Shown here in pieces: positions 1 to 4,633 of a stretch of DNA of 8,002 nt. The notes under the pieces were generated by a model. That model saw nothing but the letters and a program-made list of their open reading frames with translations, had not been told where the DNA came from and did no database searches. The translations under genes were made by a program, and so were the position numbers. The DNA comes from Promethearchaeota archaeon. GTDB lineage: Archaea; Asgardarchaeota; Lokiarchaeia; Sigynarchaeales; SOKP01. Every line of letters begins with the position of its first letter. Position 1 is the stretch's first letter. Where the stretch lies: positions 1 to 8,002 of the forward strand of contig JAUXAJ010000242.1 in the NCBI GenBank assembly GCA_030620005.1, given 5' to 3'.

Positions 1-2
1 AT

Positions 3-242
3 AGGCCGTATAACGTCGATTCCCTCCAGAACGCCGTGCTCGGCTCCACGCAAATCGGTACGAAACGAGAAAGGCTCGCGCACGCAAGTTCAGTTAGGCT
101 GGAGAACATGCAAAAGCTACACTCGATAAAAGACCACGAAAAAGTGGTATCCGAACAGGCTAAAATCGAGATTTCGAGGATTCTGGCGTGTCGAAAATCC
201 GTTTTCAAGAAAATCCGAAGAAATTTAAAAGATCTCCTCTAA
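3..242 (+). CDS. C-terminal part of an unrecognised basic protein (5' end outside the window)
   Basis: The frame is open from the left edge to a TAA at 240-242, giving about 79 visible residues. The first in-window start-like codon is GTG at 36, but coding-like sequence continues upstream of it (reading RPYNVDSLQNA), so the gene almost certainly begins outside the window. The visible part is rich in Lys and Arg, has no membrane segment and ends in a basic, probably helical tail (SVFKKIRRNLKDLL). I do not recognise the family. GC is about 57% and 52% in the first two 60-base lines and 37-42% in the next two, well above the 25-30% of most later genes. That could mean a mobile-element gene or recent transfer, but no terminal repeat or DDE motif is visible to prove it. 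It converges on the LRR gene with only nine bases between the stop codons. Confidence 0.5.
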   Translation, partial: RPYNVDSLQNAVLGSTQIGTKRERLAHASSVRLENMQKLHSIKDHEKVVSEQAKIEISRILACRKSVFKKIRRNLKDLL

Positions 243-251
243 AGAAAATAA

Positions 252-749
252 CTATTTTTTTATAACATCGATATCTTTATTATCTATATTATTTCCTCTT
301 ATCCATAATTTCTTAAGATTTTTAAGCCTAGTTATAAGTTCTGGCAACATTTCTAACTGATTATCCGTCAGGTCTAAAAATTTTAAATTTTGTAATTTCT
401 CGATATTGTTATCAATTTTTTTTAATTTGTTTTTACCAAAAAAAAGTTTTTCTAAAGATTTTAGTTCGTAAAAACTCTTTGGCAGCCATTTAATTTCATT
501 ATTTTCAAGGGAAATTACTTTAATCGATTTTAAATTTCCAATTGATTTTGGTAGTTTTTTTATATTGTTGTTTTGCATATCCAAATAATTTAAAAAATTT
601 AAATTCCCTATAAATTCTGGTAATTCTGAAATATTGTTTCCATTTAGAAACAGCTTTTCTAAAAACTCTAAATGTTTTATAAAAGATGGCACTTTGAATA
701 ATTTACAGTTGTCTAAAAAGACCATTCGTAAAGATTTCAAGTTTTTCAT
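252..749 (-). CDS. Leucine-rich-repeat protein (probably the C-terminal remnant of a longer LRR protein)
   Basis: The 165 residues consist almost entirely of LRR units of about 23 residues with the pattern LxxLxLxxNxlxxLPxxIgxLxx. Seven units can be laid out, beginning near residues 7, 30, 53, 76, 99, 122 and 145; clear examples are LEKLFLNGNNISELPEFIG and LKFLDLTDNQLEMLPELIT. This is the plant/bacterial-type LRR that forms a curved solenoid for protein-protein contacts; the partner cannot be told from sequence. There is no signal peptide or membrane helix, so it is probably cytoplasmic. The ATG at 749 has no Shine-Dalgarno sequence and lies inside what looks like the first repeat. The same frame continues upstream beyond an in-frame TGA at 774-776 into more LRR-like sequence (separate entry). 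The annotated start may therefore be artificial and the gene disrupted. Confidence 0.8.
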   Translation of the reverse strand: MKNLKSLRMVFLDNCKLFKVPSFIKHLEFLEKLFLNGNNISELPEFIGNLNFLNYLDMQNNNIKKLPKSIGNLKSIKVISLENNEIKWLPKSFYELKSLEKLFFGKNKLKKIDNNIEKLQNLKFLDLTDNQLEMLPELITRLKNLKKLWIRGNNIDNKDIDVIKK

Positions 750-773
750 TGATTCGACCAGCTTAATGTCCTG

Positions 774-887
774 TCAACTCAAATCCAGACATATCACTTG
801 TTTATTTTTAACTATGATTGAGGGAGATTCCAGATCGTTAACATGAATCCCATTTTGATCCCTTACCTTATTTCTAACAAAATGCAA
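774..887 (-). pseudogene. Upstream, in-frame N-terminal segment of the LRR gene, separated by a TGA codon
   Basis: On the minus strand, in the same frame as the LRR ORF, the sequence from a possible TTG start at 885-887 reads into a TGA at 774-776. The peptide includes KVRDQNGIHVNDLESPS and then NKQVICLDLS just before the stop. After the TGA the frame continues as QDIKLVESMKNLKSL into the annotated ORF. Across the stop, CLDLS-x-QDIKLVESMKNLKSL fits an LRR unit (LDLSgqxIxxxxSMxNLKSL), where x would often be Gly or Asn. One base change (GGA to TGA) would explain the stop. A TATA-like stretch near 925-938 is well placed for a TTG start at 887. Alternatives are a sequencing error, a real restart at the ATG at 749, or recoding; nothing visible supports selenocysteine insertion. 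Confidence 0.5.
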
Positions 888-920
888 AATTTCGTAACTT
901 TTGAAATACCATATACATCT

Positions 921-956
921 AATAAAATAATATAAAATTAAAAACAAAAAATAAAC
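921..956 (-). terminator. T-rich tract downstream of the GH172-like gene, possibly also the LRR promoter
   Basis: Read on the minus strand, the sequence just after the TAG at 964-966 contains several T-runs (TTTTTTG, TTTTTAATTTTATATTATTTTATT). Archaeal RNA polymerase commonly terminates at such U-rich tracts. The same stretch holds a TATA-like TTTATATTA about 40 bases upstream of the possible LRR TTG start at 887, so it may serve both purposes. Translated, it gives a hydrophobic F/L/Y string that mimics a membrane helix; I consider that an artefact of base composition. Confidence 0.4.
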
Positions 957-963
957 AGCCCCA

Positions 964-2157
964 CTAAAATAAGAGTGTTAATAGAATCCAAATCACCAAG
1001 GAAATGATGGATCCTATGCAGATTGTTTTTCTCATCCAGTGAGATAGATGCGAAATAGGCATTCTTTTTTCACGAAGGAGTAAGATAGGAAATAATGAAT
1101 GATCGTGGGGTTCTTGTTGGTACCAATACGCAGTAGACGACCAGTCATCTGCTCTGTGATTATCGTGACCATGTTCGATCGATACTATGATTTGCTTATT
1201 AAAATAAACAGGATCCTCCACATGATATCGATAATAAGTAATTTTACCCCACCAATTAAGTCTTCCTGGTTTTATGGTGCCATGATAAGGGGCGGAATAT
1301 TTTTGACGTTGGGCAAACGCTTGATTTACATAATCTTCAGTTCCAGTACCATAAAGTGTAGGAATGCCTTTTTCAATGTCATTATCGATAAAAAACATGT
1401 CGTCGCCTTCACCAGGCCAGTTAATAAACCAAGGCATAAAAGTTTTATTGTCAATATTGAGATTACACCCCACATAATGGCCTTTACCACGCGCTTCTAA
1501 TATCTTATAATTATATTTAAGTGGTTCCTTATTCTTGCTACCAAATAAATTGAATTTAATCGGTTTTAAGGTAGTGAACTTCTCTCCCGTTTCGCTATTA
1601 TGAGTCTTCACCAATGGAGGATTCTCGCGACGCCATTGAGCGTGAAATCTCCCGTAATCTTTTTCGTTTTCGAAACCATCTTCGTAGATTTCATAATCTA
1701 TATAATAATACAATCGGAAAAGCTTTGGATTATCGTTTTCAACGGTAATTTTAAATCCTTTAGAAAAAGGCATTGGCCACCAGCAATTAAAACCTTTTCC
1801 AGATTGAGGGCTCATCTGAAGTGGCAAGGAAACAAAGTTTTTTCGTTTTGCATGCCCCATTCCAAAAAAATCTCCAAGAGGGACTTCAACGCTAGGTTTA
1901 TCTTCAGGTTCTCCATCCCAATACATCCTAATAATAACATTTCGCAGGTAATGTTTAGCAAAACACATGCAGGTCATCCAAATGTGAGTTATGCACCCGC
2001 CACCCTTCTCTTCTCCGATGATCACTTTTTTTCCAGGTTTAATTTGAAGAAAATCGTAATTATCACCCGTTTTATCGTAACTTGAAAGGCGCCTTCTCTT
2101 CATGGAATCAGGCCGGATTTTCGCAATATCATTTAAACTTGATTTTCCAATTTTCAT
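964..2157 (-). CDS. DUF2961 / glycoside hydrolase family 172-like protein with C-terminal membrane anchor
   Basis: The 397-residue protein shows DUF2961 (GH172) features along its length: GGGCITHIWMT (53-62), a W-DGE-P-PSVEVPLGDFFG block (80-99), CWWPMPF (125-131), a WPGEGDDMFFID block (247-258), GTGTEDYV (270-277), YRYHVEDPVYF (309-319), IEHGHDN (327-333) and AYWYQQEPH (343-351). Characterised GH172 members cleave or rearrange alpha-D-fructofuranosides or D-arabinofuranosides and use two glutamates. By motif position the candidates here are Glu250 (GEGD) and Glu274 (GTED), but that assignment is inference. The fold is a double jelly-roll that assembles into oligomers. No N-terminal signal peptide is visible, yet residues about 375-397 form a hydrophobic helix after a basic WMRK, like a tail anchor. 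GC (around 40% in places) is higher than in neighbouring genes, which suggests transfer. The substrate is unknown. It is divergent from the UbiA gene. Confidence 0.85.
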   Translation of the reverse strand: MKIGKSSLNDIAKIRPDSMKRRRLSSYDKTGDNYDFLQIKPGKKVIIGEEKGGGCITHIWMTCMCFAKHYLRNVIIRMYWDGEPEDKPSVEVPLGDFFGMGHAKRKNFVSLPLQMSPQSGKGFNCWWPMPFSKGFKITVENDNPKLFRLYYYIDYEIYEDGFENEKDYGRFHAQWRRENPPLVKTHNSETGEKFTTLKPIKFNLFGSKNKEPLKYNYKILEARGKGHYVGCNLNIDNKTFMPWFINWPGEGDDMFFIDNDIEKGIPTLYGTGTEDYVNQAFAQRQKYSAPYHGTIKPGRLNWWGKITYYRYHVEDPVYFNKQIIVSIEHGHDNHRADDWSSTAYWYQQEPHDHSLFPILLLREKRMPISHLSHWMRKTICIGSIISLVIWILLTLLF

Positions 2158-2180
2158 ACTTGAAATTAAAACTTCACCGT

Positions 2181-2190
2181 ATTAAAAATT
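2181..2190 (-). promoter_or_regulatory. Possible TATA box of the GH172-like gene
   Basis: On the minus strand AATTTTTAAT is centred about 28 bases upstream of the ATG at 2157. That spacing would give a leaderless or nearly leaderless transcript, in keeping with the lack of a Shine-Dalgarno sequence. The surroundings are all AT-rich, so this is only a plausible placement. Confidence 0.3.
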
Positions 2191-2278
2191 AATTCATAAT
2201 AAAATTCTGGAATGCGAATTGAGAATTTAATTTTTTCGATTAAATATTCTAACTTTTAATAATATTTTCCATTGGATC

Positions 2279-2307
2279 ATCCTTTTAAAAGGACAATCCT
2301 TTTAAAA
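2279..2307 (+). promoter_or_regulatory. Duplicated TATA-like element with perfect 14-bp palindrome upstream of the UbiA gene
   Basis: The 12-base word ATCCTTTTAAAA occurs at 2279-2290 and again at 2296-2307, 17 bases apart. The first copy is part of a perfect palindrome, TCCTTTTAAAAGGA, at 2280-2293. TTTTAAAA with preceding CC resembles an archaeal BRE/TATA element. The second copy would place transcription start only a few bases before the ATG at 2337 (near-leaderless); the first would give a leader of roughly 20 bases. The palindrome could be a regulator site overlapping the promoter, or a promoter that works in both directions. Confidence 0.5.
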
Positions 2308-2336
2308 AAAACATACAAAAAATTATCTGATCAAAA

Positions 2337-3215
2337 ATGAATTTGAAGGATATTATTGAAATTTTGAGGCCTATAAATTGTATCATGGGAACCCTTACTG
2401 TCATCATTGGAATTTTAAACACGCGCACGGGAATCCCATTAGTAACATTAATTGTTAATTTAATTTTAGGTATACTTACTTATTTCTTTATAGCTGGCTC
2501 AAGCATGGTTATTAACGATATATATGATTTTGAGTCAGGTATAGATGTTATCAATCGACCGAATCGTCCTATTCCAAGTGGAAGAATTACAGTGCCTCAA
2601 GCAAAACTAATATTCATATTCACATTGGGAATAGGTGTTGCAATATCTATCATTCATTCCATAATTTTTACATTAGGCTTTATAAACGTATTACTAGCGG
2701 TCTTTTTTGGTTTTATTGCCTGGCTTTACTCAGCTTGGGCAAAGAAACAAGGTTTTATCGGAAACATTACGGTTAGCATATCTTTCTCCATCGGACTTCT
2801 TTATGGGGCTGTTTTAAACAGTTCATTCATCCCTATCTACATGTATTTATTCTTTTTGACTTCATTCTTTCTCTTATTGTCCCGTGAAATTGTAAAAGGG
2901 TGTGAAGACATCGAAGGAGACAAAGAGGAGGGTGTGAAAACCCTAGCTATTAAGTTTGGTTTCAAAAAAGCTATAAATTTTTCTATTGTTTTTGAAATAT
3001 GTGCAATTATCTTTTTTATTTTACCTATCTTTACTGAAATCATCAATTCGATCTTGTTCCTCTTCTCAATGATGTTTGGAGTGATTACTGTTGCTTTTGC
3101 ATTAATTTCTTCTTTACACAAAAATCTTACAAGAAAAGATTTTAAAAAAATTAGTTTAATGTTAAAGATTGGAGCATTTTTAGGATTAATTGCTTTTATT
3201 TTTGCCAGCATTTAA
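2337..3215 (+). CDS. UbiA-family prenyltransferase, probable geranylgeranylglycerol-phosphate geranylgeranyltransferase (DGGGP synthase)
   Basis: This polytopic membrane enzyme of 292 residues is a normal length for archaeal UbiA proteins. The first Asp-rich motif is NDIYDFESGID (60-70), followed by NRPNRPIPSG (73-82), the signature of the archaeal DGGGP synthase branch. The second Asp-rich motif is DIEGDKEEGVKTLA (191-204), where Mg2+ and prenyl diphosphate bind. About eight or nine hydrophobic helices follow one another (for example 13-27, 33-58, 90-108, 111-130, 143-160, 165-182, 213-229, 235-258, 273-290). DGGGP synthase adds the second geranylgeranyl chain to geranylgeranylglyceryl phosphate, making the ether-lipid core of archaeal membranes. 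Other UbiA members (MenA, chlorophyll or haem O synthases) are possible but fit the NRPNRPIPSG context less well. The ATG at 2337 fits the TATA-like boxes upstream; no Shine-Dalgarno sequence is seen. A T13 tract follows the stop. Confidence 0.88.
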   Translation: MNLKDIIEILRPINCIMGTLTVIIGILNTRTGIPLVTLIVNLILGILTYFFIAGSSMVINDIYDFESGIDVINRPNRPIPSGRITVPQAKLIFIFTLGIGVAISIIHSIIFTLGFINVLLAVFFGFIAWLYSAWAKKQGFIGNITVSISFSIGLLYGAVLNSSFIPIYMYLFFLTSFFLLLSREIVKGCEDIEGDKEEGVKTLAIKFGFKKAINFSIVFEICAIIFFILPIFTEIINSILFLFSMMFGVITVAFALISSLHKNLTRKDFKKISLMLKIGAFLGLIAFIFASI

Positions 3216-3228
3216 TTTTTTTTTTTTT
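3216..3228 (+). terminator. T13 tract immediately after the UbiA stop codon
   Basis: Thirteen consecutive T residues start at the base after the TAA at 3213-3215. No hairpin precedes them. This is the arrangement of archaeal intrinsic termination, which depends on a U-rich stretch, and it would separate the UbiA transcript from the vWA gene downstream. Confidence 0.65.
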
Positions 3229-3254
3229 AAAATTCTATTTTTTCAAAACATTGA

Positions 3255-3270
3255 ATATAAATATAATTTA
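3255..3270 (+). promoter_or_regulatory. TATA-like box upstream of the vWA-zinc finger gene
   Basis: ATATAAATATAATTTA lies about 50-60 bases before the ATG at 3318. With usual archaeal spacing, transcription would start near 3285-3295 and leave a leader of roughly 25-30 bases containing a weak GTGAG purine stretch at 3307-3311. Placement rests on composition only. Confidence 0.4.
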
Positions 3271-3317
3271 AGTGTTGGATTCTTATGTAAAACAAATTAT
3301 ATTTTAGTGAGAATCTC

Positions 3318-4481
3318 ATGACAACCACGCTTTCTGAAGATGTAGTTATTTTTAACGGTTTAACACCATCTATCACGGATATGAAGGTGGTATATAAAGC
3401 TCTACAAGAATTTTTTGACCTTAAAAAATCATTGGACCCGTCTGATAGGTATAATTTCATACTTTTCGAAGAAGATGGTCCTAATTACTTGGAGGATTTT
3501 ACTTTAAATCCTGGAAAGGTCTTGACTGCTTTGAGGTCTTTAAAACCCAAGATAGTCCCTGCTAACATCGCAGGTGGAATTTTTGCAGCGCTCACCCTGA
3601 TAATTGATGTTTTTAAAAGAGTTTACGATAAGTGTTTTAGACTGATTATTTTAATGGATTCTGGCTCGCTTAAAATTCCACCACCATATATAAATATTTT
3701 ACAAGATCTAATAGATAAGGTTCACACGTTCCCTGTTTTTATTGATGTTATCAGATTTAAAATTGACGATTCACAAGAAGACGAAAAAATAATGAATCTA
3801 GCGAAAAGTTGCAAGTGTTACTTCCATGCGATCAACTCGTTAGACTCATTGTCTGAAGTTCTTGAAGTATTGGCGATAAAAAGAGAAATTACTTCTGATT
3901 CCATGGCTCTTAAAGGATATCTTGAAATTCCGAAAGAAAATCAACCATTCCTCGAAAATATAGCAGAAAATCTCATTCCCATCGATCAAGAAGAAATGTG
4001 CTCGATTTGTTCAAAAAAAGGCGATATTAATATGGTTCAATGTCCATCATGTCTGTCATTGGTTCATAAGAAATGTTACGCTTTATGGGCAAAAAAAACG
4101 CAGATCGGTATACCATACATATTTAGGTGCCATCAGTGTTATTATTTATTAAAACTTGATAAGGAATTTGTTTTAACTACCCAAATGGGAAGTGAAACAT
4201 TAGAAAAAAAAGCTAAAGTAAAAACGGTGGGTTTTCAAAAATTTTTAGAGGATTATGAACTGATTCTTAAACCAGAAGTAAAACACATTCAAGACCCCTT
4301 GGGTGTAGTCGTATTAAAATCTGAGACAATGCCTATTCCGCAGAAAGTAAAAGTACAAGAAAAACCTAATGTTGTTGAAGCAAGACACAATAATTTGAAG
4401 GTTTTTATTTGCCCAAATTGTGGGAGAGTAGTAACTAGCACATATAAAGAATGTCCGAATTGTCATTTTCCACTGGAGTGA
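3318..4481 (+). CDS. vWA-domain protein with C4HC3 (PHD/RING-like) zinc finger and C-terminal zinc ribbon
   Basis: The 387-residue protein has three parts. Residues about 6-188 have a vWA-like pattern: strand DVVIFNG, strand RYNFILFEED (44-53), the helix around 84-100, strand FRLIILMDSGS (107-117), strand FPVFIDVIRF (138-147), LAKSCKCYFHAI, then a final helix. The usual MIDAS DxSxS is replaced by NGLTPS (13-18), so metal binding is doubtful. Residues 228-274 form a finger with Cys228, 231, 242, 245, His250 and Cys253, 271, 274. The C4HC3 order and an aromatic residue two before the last Cys pair fit a PHD finger or RING variant. Residues 365-382 are a CxxC-x10-CxxC zinc ribbon. vWA plus zinc fingers recalls TFIIH p44/Ssl1, and RING-type fingers suggest ubiquitin ligase partners; neither role is shown. 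It is probably cytoplasmic. An in-frame TAA at 3288 and no other good start upstream support the ATG at 3318. Confidence 0.75.
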   Translation: MTTTLSEDVVIFNGLTPSITDMKVVYKALQEFFDLKKSLDPSDRYNFILFEEDGPNYLEDFTLNPGKVLTALRSLKPKIVPANIAGGIFAALTLIIDVFKRVYDKCFRLIILMDSGSLKIPPPYINILQDLIDKVHTFPVFIDVIRFKIDDSQEDEKIMNLAKSCKCYFHAINSLDSLSEVLEVLAIKREITSDSMALKGYLEIPKENQPFLENIAENLIPIDQEEMCSICSKKGDINMVQCPSCLSLVHKKCYALWAKKTQIGIPYIFRCHQCYYLLKLDKEFVLTTQMGSETLEKKAKVKTVGFQKFLEDYELILKPEVKHIQDPLGVVVLKSETMPIPQKVKVQEKPNVVEARHNNLKVFICPNCGRVVTSTYKECPNCHFPLE

Positions 4482-4539
4482 AATTATTTCCTGATTATTT
4501 ATCATGACAAGACAAAATCCAATTTTTCCTAAACGAAAC

Positions 4540-4547
4540 ATTAAATA
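4540..4547 (+). promoter_or_regulatory. TATA-like box upstream of the histidine kinase
   Basis: ATTAAATA lies about 90 bases before the kinase ATG. If used, transcription would start near 4570 and give a leader of about 60 bases that carries the short ORF at 4583-4633. Other AT-rich words nearby are possible alternatives. Confidence 0.3.
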
Positions 4548-4582
4548 GAATAGAATAAAATAAATTCATTGAGATAATAATT

Positions 4583-4633
4583 ATGAAAATATTATTTCTA
4601 ATTTTTTTCATGAGACTTATGGTAGGACAATAA
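4583..4633 (+). CDS. Possible 16-codon leader ORF overlapping the kinase start
   Basis: ATG at 4583 begins a small hydrophobic ORF (MKILFLIFFMRLMVGQ) whose TAA at 4631-4633 overlaps the kinase ATG at 4633 (TAATG). The frame differs from that of the kinase. Such a junction would allow translational coupling, but the ORF is short and lies in AT-rich sequence, so it may be chance. It has no clear Shine-Dalgarno sequence. Confidence 0.2.
   Translation: MKILFLIFFMRLMVGQ

Noticed and set aside
252..749. Regular repeats that could suggest a CRISPR array or DNA tandem repeat
   Set aside because: The periodicity of about 69 bases is that of 23-residue protein repeats; the DNA copies are divergent and there are no identical repeats with unique spacers.
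906..977. Hydrophobic peptide resembling a membrane helix in the LRR frame upstream of the TTG at 887
   Set aside because: It comes from a T-rich stretch just after the GH172 stop, overlaps that gene's 3' end, and is better explained as a terminator/TATA region. There is no usual start codon before it apart from a TTG inside the tract.
1099..2085. Plus-strand open frames of 133 and 161 codons inside the GH172-like gene
   Set aside because: They are antisense to a well-supported conserved protein and show no domain pattern or start signals of their own.
2837..3211. Minus-strand open frame of 124 codons opposite the UbiA gene
   Set aside because: It is a Lys/Ile/Asn-rich shadow of a hydrophobic coding sequence, with no recognisable motif.
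3227..3460. Minus-strand open frame of 77 codons across the vWA gene start
   Set aside because: It overlaps the T13 tract, the promoter and the vWA start region, and has no coding signature.
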